Shown: one piece after another, positions 17,876-26,754 of the stretch | How positions within the stretch are numbered: position 1 is the first letter of the stretch | Layout: every line of letters begins with the position of its first letter | Source: JAWOJF01 sp046481785 | GTDB lineage: Bacteria; Bacteroidota; Ignavibacteria; Ignavibacteriales; Ignavibacteriaceae | Direction of reading: 5' to 3' | NCBI GenBank assembly: GCA_046481785.1 | Contig: JAWOJF010000103.1 | Span: 1-53,224 of the forward strand | Length of the DNA stretch: 53,224 nt | Made by a program: the position numbers and the translations under genes | Notes under the pieces: model-generated | What the model was told of the DNA's origin: nothing | The model's database searches: none | What the model saw: only the letters and a program-made list of their open reading frames with translations

Positions 17876-18109
17876 TTATGTTAGTTTATCATTATTATCT
17901 TCGTCAGGAAGAGGTTCATAAGAATACGCCTCAGGGTTATCAATTGCGCCGTCTGCTCTGAGAATAACTACATGATTTTCCTCTTTAACCTGTTCTTTTG
18001 CTTTATCTATTGCCTCATCTCTGGTTTCATGTATAGACAAAGGATCCTCCTCGGCCTCTTTTTTAATAGCCCACACGCCTTTATGGGGCATTACATAAAT
18101 ATTATTCAT
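17876..18109 (-). CDS. DUF2188 family small protein
   Basis: 77 residues with the DUF2188 pattern: an N-terminal YVMPHKGVWAIKKE strand pair, a TRDEAIDKAKEQVKEENHVVILRADGAID helix-strand unit, and an acidic tail. The family has no known activity. AAGGAG seven bases before the ATG is an excellent SD. It is the first gene of a two-gene operon with the preceding-coordinate gene at 17518. Upstream lies a repeat-rich intergenic region of 430 bases. Confidence 0.8.
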   Translation of the reverse strand: MNNIYVMPHKGVWAIKKEAEEDPLSIHETRDEAIDKAKEQVKEENHVVILRADGAIDNPEAYSYEPLPDEDNNDKLT

Positions 18110-18265
18110 GGTAAACTCCTTGGTTTCTAAATCTCTAAAATAAATTTTAACAGCTAATAAATAGTGAGGCCAATCAACAAAAGGAGAAAAACATTACTGT
18201 CTAAATCACCTGGCGTGGATGTTAGGAGAAGAAGAGCGGGGATTTCATGATATATATTAAGAGAA

Positions 18266-18525
18266 GAGGCTGTCCCAAAAGTCCTATCACTCCATTCCCC
18301 CCATGCTCCGTACGGAAGAGGAGATAAAAAGGCTTGCCTGCCGGTCAGGCAGGGTTCGGAGACGGGTTGTGGCTGCAGCGAAACCCCCTCTAGCCTGACT
18401 ACCGTCAGGCTGGCTCCCCCTTTTGCAGGGTACAAGGGGGAGAACAGACTTTATTATCAATATATCTACTTGTTTTTCATCTTAACAACTGTATAGATAT
18501 CACCTTATTTACTGGGGACACCCTC
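18266..18525. repeat. MITE-like palindromic repeat with GAGGCTGTCCC end
   Basis: The left end GAGGCTGTCCCAAAAGT (18266-18282) is matched, at 11 of 17 bases, by the reverse complement of 18509-18525. Internal palindromes are TCCGTACGGA (18307-18316), TGCCTG/CAGGCA (18335-18351), AGCCTGAC/GTCAGGCT (18392-18411) and TCCCCCTT/AAGGGGGA (18415-18441). The interval 18110-18539 contains no gene; an open frame across it translates the palindromes and is rejected. GC content is visibly higher than in the flanks. Confidence 0.65.
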
Positions 18526-18539
18526 CGGGGCATGTCTTT

Positions 18540-19139
18540 TTAGAATTTGCCGAATTTTAATGTTAAAGTAGCTGAAGGTCCGGAGAGATCGCTGTTTTCC
18601 AGTGTATCAAAGTCAACACCGGAAACCATTCTATAACTAATACCTGCGTTGAGCCTGAAAAAAGAATAAATATTTAGTTCCATGTTTACAGCAGGCTCAA
18701 AAACAAAAAATGTATCACTGCCGTAATCCCAATCTTCCCAGTCGTCCCATAGTTCATCTCTATAGGTTACTGCCCCGCCGCCAATAAGAGAATAAACGGA
18801 AAAATGAATAAGACGATCTGAATGAATTATATATTCCATTTCAAACCCGCCGTATCCAAAAGTTATAAATGGCTGCGGACTAAATATAAAATCATTAGCT
18901 TCAATATTATTTACAAGTCCATAACCGCCGCCGCCAATAACAAACTGATGATTAATAATCCATCCCCCTCTTCCGCCGACAAGAACACCGAACTCATCTT
19001 TGATCTGCGTAAATTTAATAACAGGCCCGCCAAAACCCCCATGAGAGATTTCACCATCGCCAATTAACGTTTCTTCCTGAGCAAGAGACTGGTAACTGAA
19101 TATTACCGATAGAAATAATATTGAAAAAAGAGTTTTCAT
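18540..19139 (-). CDS. Exported glycine-rich barrel-like protein, function unknown
   Basis: 199 residues beginning with a signal peptide that ends at SLAQ. The mature part is rich in Gly and aromatic residues in alternating amphipathic strands (GGPVIKFTQ, LVGGRGGWIINHQFVIGGGGYG) and finishes in a Phe-containing strand, GPSATLTLKFGKF. This is how small outer-membrane beta barrels look. I cannot assign a family. GGGGT stands before the ATG. It is separated by 138 bases from the SpoIIE phosphatase gene upstream on the same strand. Confidence 0.65.
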   Translation of the reverse strand: MKTLFSILFLSVIFSYQSLAQEETLIGDGEISHGGFGGPVIKFTQIKDEFGVLVGGRGGWIINHQFVIGGGGYGLVNNIEANDFIFSPQPFITFGYGGFEMEYIIHSDRLIHFSVYSLIGGGAVTYRDELWDDWEDWDYGSDTFFVFEPAVNMELNIYSFFRLNAGISYRMVSGVDFDTLENSDLSGPSATLTLKFGKF

Positions 19140-19277
19140 TTTATACCCCTATAATGTTATTAAGTAACCTTATTCCGGAAGCCGAAATAGTTATGTTATA
19201 AATTATAACAAGATTTATCTATAATCAATTTAAATTATATGAGTGGTTAAGTCTACGAAAATAATTAGGCTGTCCGT

Positions 19278-20672
19278 TTAATCCCGTTTAACAGCAATCA
19301 TCGTCATATCATCATACTGCGGAAAATCATTTTTGAACCTGTTTAATTCTATGTACAGGTTCTTAACAAGTTCAGGCGAAGAATTGTTTTTATGATCGGA
19401 AACAATTTTAATAATCCTGTCTGTACCAAATGATATATTCTCTTTATTCTTAAGGTCAGTTATTCCATCAGTATAAATCAGCAGCATATCTCCCTGGTTC
19501 AGCATTAACTCATGCTCTTCAATTGTGGTATCAAATATTTTTCCTTTTTCAAGGCCTATACCAAGACCATCGGGACGAATTAAACTTATTTTGTCTTCGC
19601 TTCTATTAAGAAATATTAAAGGCTCGTGGCCTGCACGGGCAAATGCAAATTTGTTTGTTTTTGTATCAAGCAGTGCATACAATATTGTAACAAAATAATT
19701 TCTCTCTATTATTTTATACATAAGAGAATTGACTCTCTTTAGAACTTCCTTAGGCGACATATTTTCTTCAGCAAAGGATTGGAAAATTCCCTTAGTTAAA
19801 GTCATATATATTGCCGCGGGCATTCCTTTTCCGGCAACATCACCTATAACAAATCCATATTTACCGTTACCAAAACTAATAAAATCATAATAATCACCTC
19901 CCACTTCCTTAGCCGGAATGCATAAAGCATCAATAGAATATCCCGGTACCTGTATACCTTGTTTCGGCAGAAGTTTCATCTGGATATTATGTGCAATATC
20001 CAGTTCATTCGACATCCTTTCACGTTCAAGTTCGCTGCTTATATCCTGAAATGAAACCAGCTTATATAACTCATTCTGCATTTTAAACTCGGCAGCAGAT
20101 ATAGATAACTGTTTTGTAGAGTTTTTATTTTCCAGTTTAACTAAGGTCTTTTCACCTGTTTTTATGTTCTGAAGAACATCAACCAGGTTGCCGTTAACAG
20201 ATGCAAGCCCGGATATGTTTATAAGGTCAGCTTTGCCAAGCATCTTTTTTGCGGCTGTATTAATCAGTTCAATTTTACCGTCAGATTTAAATGAGATTAA
20301 TCCCATCCCAATGTGGCGGACAACAGTCTGCAGGTACTGAAAATTTTCTTCCTTTTCCGATCGTGTAATATTAAACTGGTTAATTACTGATGCAAGAGAT
20401 TCATTAAGTTCTTTAAAGGAAGAACTTGAGTTGTTAGCGAAGGAAGACGAAAAATCAGACAGTTTTATAGAATTAAAAAACCTTGCAAGCTCCCGGTTTG
20501 TTCTATCTGTATAAACAATAAGAAAATAAATCTGTATAATTATAAAACACACTAATATTATTGAGGTTATCAGATAACCTTCTTCATAACTGAAATATGA
20601 AAAAGCGAAAATAGAACCGCTGAGCAGGAGTATTCTTAAAATTAATCCTATTTTAAATCTGTTTATCCGCAT
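19278..20672 (-). CDS. Membrane PP2C-type (SpoIIE) serine/threonine phosphatase with PAS domain
   Basis: Two N-terminal membrane helices (about 10-55) are followed by a PAS-like segment (115-215) and a SpoIIE/PP2C domain to the end. Metal-binding motifs are KEVGGDYYDF, VIGDVAGKGMPAA, LLIYTDGITD and QYDDMTMIAV. In this family the enzyme dephosphorylates anti-anti-sigma (STAS) proteins and so steers a partner-switching sigma pathway. No STAS or RsbW gene is nearby; the RsbRD-like protein at 3118 is the only related part in the window. A TTG four codons upstream of the ATG is also possible as start. Confidence 0.9.
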   Translation of the reverse strand: MRINRFKIGLILRILLLSGSIFAFSYFSYEEGYLITSIILVCFIIIQIYFLIVYTDRTNRELARFFNSIKLSDFSSSFANNSSSSFKELNESLASVINQFNITRSEKEENFQYLQTVVRHIGMGLISFKSDGKIELINTAAKKMLGKADLINISGLASVNGNLVDVLQNIKTGEKTLVKLENKNSTKQLSISAAEFKMQNELYKLVSFQDISSELERERMSNELDIAHNIQMKLLPKQGIQVPGYSIDALCIPAKEVGGDYYDFISFGNGKYGFVIGDVAGKGMPAAIYMTLTKGIFQSFAEENMSPKEVLKRVNSLMYKIIERNYFVTILYALLDTKTNKFAFARAGHEPLIFLNRSEDKISLIRPDGLGIGLEKGKIFDTTIEEHELMLNQGDMLLIYTDGITDLKNKENISFGTDRIIKIVSDHKNNSSPELVKNLYIELNRFKNDFPQYDDMTMIAVKRD

Positions 20673-20684
20673 ATAAATTTTCAA

Positions 20685-21024
20685 CGAAAACGAACAGGAG
20701 GAACCTGTGTTTTATAATTTTGCTTATTAGACTACACCGATGATAAAAAGTTACGTTATAATTAACAACTATTATACCCAACAGGTATCTGTATTACTTT
20801 ATACAAAAATAAGAAATATTGTGCGAATAAGGACAGAATTTCATTTTTCCGGACAGAAGCCGAATGTTAATTTAAGAGGAATGGCTTTTAAAGCTAAAAT
20901 GTAAACATGTAGAAAAAAATTGACTTTACTGAAGTAACCCCGGATGTTTAACAGAGGCTTAAGTGCCTTATCAGTATCCCGGAGGAACCGCTAAGGCACT
21001 TAGCTCATTAAGAAATTATCTTTT
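20685..21024. other. Intergenic region with a long stem-loop
   Basis: TAAGTGCCTTA (20960-20970) pairs exactly with 20992-21002 around a 21-base loop holding CCCGGAGG. It lies just after the stop of the minus-strand MFS gene and may be its 3' end, though no T-run follows. The rest of the gap is AT-rich upstream DNA of the phosphatase gene without a clear promoter. Confidence 0.45.
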
Positions 21025-22308
21025 TTAGGCTTCCAGTTCTTTAAATTCGCCCAATGTTTTCACAAAAATATAGATAGCAAGAATACCTATTAAAGTATGC
21101 CCGGCTAATGTATACATTATATATTCCGGATGCCCTGCTGCTTCAAAATTTCCCATTACACCGGTATACAAACCACTGGCAATTGCACCGATAAATGTTG
21201 CCAGAAAATTTGTGCCCATATAAAGTCCGGCTTTTTCTTTCGGAGCTATCCACATTATATATTCCTGTATTCTTGGTGAAGATATCATTTCACCTACTGC
21301 AAAAAGAAATACACCCAGATAAACAAGTGTGTTTACAGAAGTAACGGATATTCCCAGAACTATAAAGCCTGCTGATGCAATAAAAAGTCCGAAAAGGAAA
21401 GAAGGAATGGCGGAGCGTTTTTCAAATACACGTGAAACCAAAAGCTGGAAAATGATAATAATGTATCCCGTATGCGAAATTGCTTCAGCATTAATTCGCC
21501 AGACGCCGTTTTCCTGGTTGGAAATAATTTGAGTAACCCAATCCCCAAGGACAGAACTGGTAGCAAGATAGAGCGCCGCTGTATCCATATAATCATTTAT
21601 ATATACTGCCAGTACGTTAAAGAAAGCCCAGAAAGGCATCCAGAAGAAGATACCCAGCATAAAGAGGAAGATCAGAAATTTATAATCCGAAAGTGCTTCC
21701 CCCATATCTTTAAATTTTTTCTTTAAAGTAACTCCCTCAATCTCTCTCGGCGGCTCTTTATAAAAAAACAGTGTTACAAGAAACATCATTCCAACTGCAG
21801 CGGCGGCAGTATAAAAAACATAATCCCACGACATACCCCTGAGTTTGCCCATGATGATAGGCCCGAAGGAAGCGCCAATATTTACCATCTGGTAAAATAT
21901 TCCAAAACCCATAGTTTTATTTGTGGAATCAGTAGTTGCTCTTACTGTAGCAGAAATTAAAGGTTTAAATATACCGGCTGCAAAACCGATGCTGAGCATT
22001 GTTAAAGCAATGCCTGAAAATGATTTTGTTACAATTAATAAAAGTATTGAAGGTAAGTAAGCCAGGTAAGCAACTATAAGCATCTTTTTAAAACCATACT
22101 TATCTGCAAAAGTGCCGGAAAACAGAGGCACGAGATATGATAGTCCTAAAAATATACTTTGAACAATTCCCAGATCTCCTTTGGAATATCCAAGCTGTTG
22201 TAAATATATTCCGAAGCCCATATAAATTCCGTAGTAAGCAAATCTTTCAAGTACTTCAATAGAATTTGCTACCCAGAAAACCCGCGGAAATGATGTCCTG
22301 TTTTTCAT
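21025..22308 (-). CDS. Major facilitator superfamily transporter
   Basis: 427 residues with twelve predicted helices. The MFS loop motif GTFADKYGFKKMLI (GxxaDkyGrrk type) lies between helices 2 and 3. The start ERFAYYGIYMGFGIYLQQLGYS resembles proton-dependent oligopeptide transporters (POT), whose helix 1 has ExxERFxYYG. The rest is less POT-like, so I call only the superfamily. The insertion in the middle (about 250-275) is an extra-helical loop. GAGG precedes the ATG. It is divergent from a TonB receptor gene; the 160-base gap should hold both promoters, so they could be co-regulated for uptake of the same substrate. Confidence 0.85.
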   Translation of the reverse strand: MKNRTSFPRVFWVANSIEVLERFAYYGIYMGFGIYLQQLGYSKGDLGIVQSIFLGLSYLVPLFSGTFADKYGFKKMLIVAYLAYLPSILLLIVTKSFSGIALTMLSIGFAAGIFKPLISATVRATTDSTNKTMGFGIFYQMVNIGASFGPIIMGKLRGMSWDYVFYTAAAAVGMMFLVTLFFYKEPPREIEGVTLKKKFKDMGEALSDYKFLIFLFMLGIFFWMPFWAFFNVLAVYINDYMDTAALYLATSSVLGDWVTQIISNQENGVWRINAEAISHTGYIIIIFQLLVSRVFEKRSAIPSFLFGLFIASAGFIVLGISVTSVNTLVYLGVFLFAVGEMISSPRIQEYIMWIAPKEKAGLYMGTNFLATFIGAIASGLYTGVMGNFEAAGHPEYIMYTLAGHTLIGILAIYIFVKTLGEFKELEA

Positions 22309-22468
22309 ATTTCCTCAACAATGTGAATTTTTATTTACCTATGATAAAATAAGGCATACTGTTTTTAAATAATAATGTTTTTTTGATTTAGTACACTTTT
22401 CTTCAACTGTTTAATATTTAAACGATTCCGGCACTTTCTGTCTCTAAACAATTATTTATATTGCCGGT

Positions 22469-24592
22469 ATGTTATTATTAAAACAAATCATTATTGTATG
22501 TTTACTTTACCTGCCGGAGGCATCAGCACAATTAAGTGGGGCTGATTCGGTTTATACGCTGGACTCTGTTATTGTTACTTCTGTAAGAGCCGGTAAAGAA
22601 CTGCTCAATGTTCCCTATTCAATAGAGTATTCGGATAAAGATGCAATACAAAGAAGTGAGGCAGGAATTTCGTTGGATGAAATATCAGCCGGAATTTCCG
22701 GACTGGATATTAACAACCGCCGGAATTATGCACTTGGCGATAAAATTATTATTCGTGGAATTGGAGCCAGATCATCTTTTGGTGTAAGGGGAATAAAAAT
22801 TATATACGATGGTATCCCTCTTACACTTCCCGATGGACAGACTCAGTTAAATAATATTGATTTGTCTTCTGCCGGAAGAATAGAAGTTCTAAAAGGACCA
22901 GCTTCATCACTATACGGCAATTCTGCCGGCGGCGTAATTAATATACAAACAGAGATACCTTCAGCAGATATAATTTCCATTTCTCCGCAATTTGTTGCTG
23001 GTTCATTCGGGCTGCAGAAGTATTCTGCAAAAGCTTCGGGATCCTCGGGGAGCTATTCTTATATATTTAACTTAACCAGGTTTAATTATAAAGGCTACCG
23101 TGAACATTCTTCTGCAAGCTCATCCACATTAAACGGAGTTATAAACACTTTTTTATCGGAAAAAGTATTACTTAAAACTGTTATAAATTATTTTAATACC
23201 CCATACCTTCAGAATCCGGGTTCACTAAATAAAGCTGATGCAGAAAACAATCCTTCTACTGCAAGGAGTTTTATAAAACAGCAGGGTGCCGGGGAGAAAA
23301 TTTCACAATTACAAACCGGCGTTACATTAAATTATTTTGCTGGCAGCTATAATATTGATGCAACTGCTTATTATGTAAACCGCTCACTTATTAACCCTAT
23401 ACCGGGCAGAATAATTGATTTGAAAAGATCATCGGGGGGATTTCGGGGTGTTTTTTCTACTAAAATCAAATCATTTTTTGCAGAATTAAATCTGCAGGCA
23501 GGTACTGATCTGGAACTCCAGTTTGATAAAAGAAAAGAATTTGAAAATAATGGTTTGGATGATATAAACATTCCTCCTGAAGATATTTTTAAGAATTTAA
23601 ACTACGGTGAAAATCTCATCGACCAGGATGAAACAGTACTTAATTCGGGAAGTTTTATTTCTTCTGAATTTATTTTTAGTAAAAAATTAAGACTCACAAC
23701 CGGGTTAAGATTTGACTATTATGAATTTGAAGCTGAAGCAAACCAGGATGAGGAACTATCATCCGATGAAGGTTTCAGAATTATGAAAAGTCTTAATCCT
23801 ATGGCCGGGATTGTTTTTCATCCTGCACAGCCCGTTAAACTTTATGCAAATTATTCAACTTCATTTTTAACACCAACAACAAGCGAGTTGAGCAACAGGC
23901 CTGATTTGCAGGGTGGATTTAATCCTGATCTTAAACCTGAAAATATCTATAATATTGAAATTGGTTCGCAAATCTTTTTTAACAGGCTTGCTCTTTCCTC
24001 CGCAGTGTACTATATGTCTTTTACTGATATGCTTCTTCCCTATCAGATTGCAGGAAGTGAAGAGACATTTTTCAGAAATGCAGGCGAGGCAAAAAACACC
24101 GGTGCAGAGATTTCTGCAGATTATTTACTGGGTAAAAACTTAAGTGCATCAGTAAACTACTCTTATAATAATTTTGTTTTTAGTGATTATATTCTGCAGA
24201 CCGCTGACGGCAGTTCAGTACAGTTAAAAGACAATAAAGTACCCGGCATACCACGGCATAGAATAGGTTTTACTGCCGCATACCAGGTCTCCGGTTTTTA
24301 CTCAAAGATAATGCTAAACTGGAATGATGAATATTTTGCCGATGATTTTAACGGGCAGGCAAATGAAAATGATGATATTAAAAATTATATAAATGAGTCT
24401 TACACTGAAGTAAATGTGAGGACAGCCTATATTATATCAATATCAGGTTTCAGTCTTGAAATTTTTGGCGGAATAAATAATTTACTTAATGAACGTTACA
24501 ATTCTTCAATTATACCCAATGCCGCAGGAAACAGGTTTTTTGAGCCATCGCCGGGCAGGAACTGGTTTATGGGAATAAAGGGAAGTTTTTAA
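22469..24592 (+). CDS. TonB-dependent outer-membrane receptor
   Basis: 707 residues: signal peptide ending ASAQ, a TonB-box-like YTLDSVIVTSVRAG, a plug domain with IIIRGIGARSSFGVRGIKIIYDGIPLTLPDGQ and the LKGPASSLYGNSAGGVINI element, then a 22-strand-type barrel ending in Phe. There is no N-terminal carboxypeptidase-like domain, unlike the second receptor at 36971, and no SusD partner. The plug resembles siderophore and FecA-like receptors. The substrate is not deducible. The divergent MFS gene might move the ligand across the inner membrane. Confidence 0.9.
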   Translation: MLLLKQIIIVCLLYLPEASAQLSGADSVYTLDSVIVTSVRAGKELLNVPYSIEYSDKDAIQRSEAGISLDEISAGISGLDINNRRNYALGDKIIIRGIGARSSFGVRGIKIIYDGIPLTLPDGQTQLNNIDLSSAGRIEVLKGPASSLYGNSAGGVINIQTEIPSADIISISPQFVAGSFGLQKYSAKASGSSGSYSYIFNLTRFNYKGYREHSSASSSTLNGVINTFLSEKVLLKTVINYFNTPYLQNPGSLNKADAENNPSTARSFIKQQGAGEKISQLQTGVTLNYFAGSYNIDATAYYVNRSLINPIPGRIIDLKRSSGGFRGVFSTKIKSFFAELNLQAGTDLELQFDKRKEFENNGLDDINIPPEDIFKNLNYGENLIDQDETVLNSGSFISSEFIFSKKLRLTTGLRFDYYEFEAEANQDEELSSDEGFRIMKSLNPMAGIVFHPAQPVKLYANYSTSFLTPTTSELSNRPDLQGGFNPDLKPENIYNIEIGSQIFFNRLALSSAVYYMSFTDMLLPYQIAGSEETFFRNAGEAKNTGAEISADYLLGKNLSASVNYSYNNFVFSDYILQTADGSSVQLKDNKVPGIPRHRIGFTAAYQVSGFYSKIMLNWNDEYFADDFNGQANENDDIKNYINESYTEVNVRTAYIISISGFSLEIFGGINNLLNERYNSSIIPNAAGNRFFEPSPGRNWFMGIKGSF

Positions 24593-24666
24593 TTATAACG
24601 GGTACGAATAACACATTACATTTAGGACCGTATAGAGCCTGATTTTTCATTATCATTCATTGATTT

Positions 24667-25296
24667 TTATATCTTTAAATTATATAATTCTTTAACTGTA
24701 CTTACCCCCAGCTTATCCTTTATTTTCTCTTTATAATTCCCAATTGTCTTTACACTAAGCGAAAGTTTTTTGGCTATCTGTTTGTTTTTTAGCCCCAGTG
24801 AAATAAGCACAAGTATTTCTTTTTCTCTTTTACTTAAGGGGCCTGTAATAATATCTTCCTGCAGCTCCTGGATAAAATCATTCCGGAAAATTGAAAAATT
24901 AACATGGGCATCAATATAAACACTCCCTATGTTAACCAGCTTAATTGCTTCGGAAATTTTTTCCACAGGTGATTTTTTATGAAATATTCCGCAGATACCA
25001 TTTTCAATAAGATTCTTAAAATAATGCGGATCTTTACTGCTTGTATAAATTATTGATTTACCATTCCCCAGGCAGCCGGGCAGAATATTAATAAAACTAA
25101 TGATTTCACTTTTTTTAAAAAAAGCATCATCAATTATTAAAATATCGGTTTGTTCACTGTTTAAAAATTGTATTGCAGTCTGAAAATTATTGGAAGTGCC
25201 TGAAATAAAAATATAAGAATTTGTTTCCAGATATTTTTTTACAACATTGGAGCTGCCCTGTATTGCAGAAAGAAAATGAAGTTTAAGATTTCCCAC
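24667..25296 (-). CDS. LuxR/NarL-type regulator with degenerate receiver
   Basis: The C-terminal domain is a standard LuxR HTH: LSKREKEILVLISLGLKNKQIAKKLSLSVKTIGNYKEKIKDKL. The N-terminal domain has a receiver fold, with strand TDILIIDD carrying the likely phosphoacceptor Asp, Thr/Ser in IIYTSS, and Lys in FHKKS. The usual acidic pair after strand 1 is missing: that spot reads HFLSAIQG. Phosphorylation through Mg2+ is therefore doubtful and the domain may be a pseudo-receiver. The GTG at 25296 has AAAGG at SD distance; an upstream GTG at 25317 does not. It is convergent with the TonB receptor gene. Confidence 0.8.
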   Translation of the reverse strand: MGNLKLHFLSAIQGSSNVVKKYLETNSYIFISGTSNNFQTAIQFLNSEQTDILIIDDAFFKKSEIISFINILPGCLGNGKSIIYTSSKDPHYFKNLIENGICGIFHKKSPVEKISEAIKLVNIGSVYIDAHVNFSIFRNDFIQELQEDIITGPLSKREKEILVLISLGLKNKQIAKKLSLSVKTIGNYKEKIKDKLGVSTVKELYNLKI

Positions 25297-25498
25297 TTTT
25301 ACGAACCTTTCATACACCTCACTTATTCAGAGAAGCAATATGAATATAACGGGAATGCGGATGTTAATCAACTAATAACCTCATCCCCTCTCAATAAGCT
25401 TTTCCCTAATTAGGATTATGTAAATCAGGCTTACTAGTAATACTCAATAATATTATTGCCACAACTTTTAAATCGTGAAGTGAGTAACGTTCGGCGAA

Positions 25499-25573
25499 AG
25501 GACTTTAGCCAGAATCTCTTTTTAAATAGCCGCCAGGGAATATTGATAGCCAAAGTCTAAAGATGTGAGATTC
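25499..25573 (+). ncRNA. Candidate structured leader upstream of the DUF2231-Rieske gene
   Basis: In the 350-base gap before 25647, GGACTTT (25500-25506) can pair with AAAGTCT (25552-25558), and GAATCTC (25512-25518) with GAGATTC (25567-25573). The order is ABA'B', so the two helices would form a pseudoknot. The segment is also less AT-rich than its surroundings. It matches no riboswitch I can recall, so this is a weak structural call; the remainder of 25297-25646 shows nothing else. Confidence 0.25.
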
Positions 25574-25646
25574 AACTGCCGGTGGTTTAAATCAAAAAGA
25601 TTATCACAATAAAGAGTATTTTAGGACAAAAACTAAGGAGCAGCTA

Positions 25647-26441
25647 TTGAAAACAAGAGCTTCATTTAAAGGACATCCAATTCACCAGATGCTTATCCCC
25701 TTTCCAATTGCTTTTCTGGCAGGCGCACTAATATTTGATCTGCTTGGAATTACAATGCGCAATTCAACATTCTGGGTAACAGGTGCATACCTTGCCATTG
25801 CAGGAATTCTTATGGCAGTGGTAGCTGCAACACCCGGTTTTATTGATTACCTGTTCTCTGTTCCGCCTAAAAGCTCCGCAAAAACACGAGCAACAAGGCA
25901 TATGGTAGTTAACCTGATAGCCGTATTTATTTTTTTAGTAGCAGTTATTATGCGGATACCAATAATAGACCAGCCGGATAACGCGGTAATAATTCTTGAA
26001 ATAATTGGTGCGGGATTTCTTGGAGCAGGCGGATGGCTTGGCGGTACATTGGTAAATAGAAATTTTATAGGTCCCGATCACCGTTATCCATATTCAGGTA
26101 AGTGGAAAGAAATGACTGTTTTTCCAGAAGCCGGCCAGTCTGTTAAAATAGCATTGGTAGATGAACTAAAAGTAAACCAGATGAAGCTTATCCATGCAAA
26201 TGATAAAAGAATTGTACTGGCAAAAACCGAAGAAGGTTATGTTGCATTTGATGATTTCTGTACTCACAGAGGCGGCTCACTTGCCGGCGGAGTTATGATA
26301 TGCGGTACGGTTCAATGTTTATGGCACGGCTCCCAGTTTGATGTAAAAACAGGTATGGTTAAATCGGGTCCTGCTGAAAAAGATATACCTACATATAAAA
26401 TTGAAGTGAAAAATGACGGAGTATTTCTGCTGCCCTTTTAA
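25647..26441 (+). CDS. DUF2231 membrane domain fused to a Rieske [2Fe-2S] domain
   Basis: Residues 1-140 contain four membrane helices with the DUF2231 opening HPIHQMLIPFPIAFLAGALIFD. Residues 165-262 are a Rieske ferredoxin: Cys205 and His207 in CTHRGG, Cys224 and His227 in CLWHG, which together bind the 2Fe-2S cluster. The arrangement puts a redox cluster next to a small membrane anchor, so electron transfer to a membrane partner is likely. The start is TTG, supported by AAGGAG six bases upstream and by the conserved N terminus. No oxidase or oxygenase gene is adjacent. Confidence 0.9.
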   Translation: MKTRASFKGHPIHQMLIPFPIAFLAGALIFDLLGITMRNSTFWVTGAYLAIAGILMAVVAATPGFIDYLFSVPPKSSAKTRATRHMVVNLIAVFIFLVAVIMRIPIIDQPDNAVIILEIIGAGFLGAGGWLGGTLVNRNFIGPDHRYPYSGKWKEMTVFPEAGQSVKIALVDELKVNQMKLIHANDKRIVLAKTEEGYVAFDDFCTHRGGSLAGGVMICGTVQCLWHGSQFDVKTGMVKSGPAEKDIPTYKIEVKNDGVFLLPF

Positions 26442-26754
26442 ATTGTAAATTTTTTAATTTCAATTGACTAATTAAGTAAATAACTGCATTTCAGTATACC
26501 ATTACCGGTTGATTTTCATTCCTCCATTTTTTTGAATAAATCCCTTAAAAACTCCAATATCCAATACTTCTATCAAAATGCTTTTTGGCAGGCTATTTGA
26601 ACCTTATAAGTAAAAAATATTAAAAAAGTATGTAAAATATGAGAAAATGGAAAGAAATCAGGGTTTACTGACATCCCGGGTGCTAATCATATTGTAAAAC
26701 TTTGATTTATTTTCTCAAAATAAAACATTCATGAACTTTTGACAGGTATATAAA
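26442..26754. other. Intergenic AT-rich stretch
   Basis: No reading frame, palindrome or clear promoter was found in these 313 bases. It separates the Rieske gene from the deacetylase gene. Confidence 0.5.

Noticed and set aside
18154..18435. A 93-codon minus-strand frame
   Set aside because: It runs through the inverted palindromes of the 18266 repeat and reads as Pro/Leu/Ser-rich noise.
22309..22468. Operator in the divergent MFS/TonB gap
   Set aside because: No repeated or inverted motif longer than six bases was found by eye.
25430..25646. Known riboswitch or housekeeping RNA (TPP, c-di-GMP, 6S, RNase P)
   Set aside because: None of the conserved cores of these classes could be found; only two crossing helices remain.
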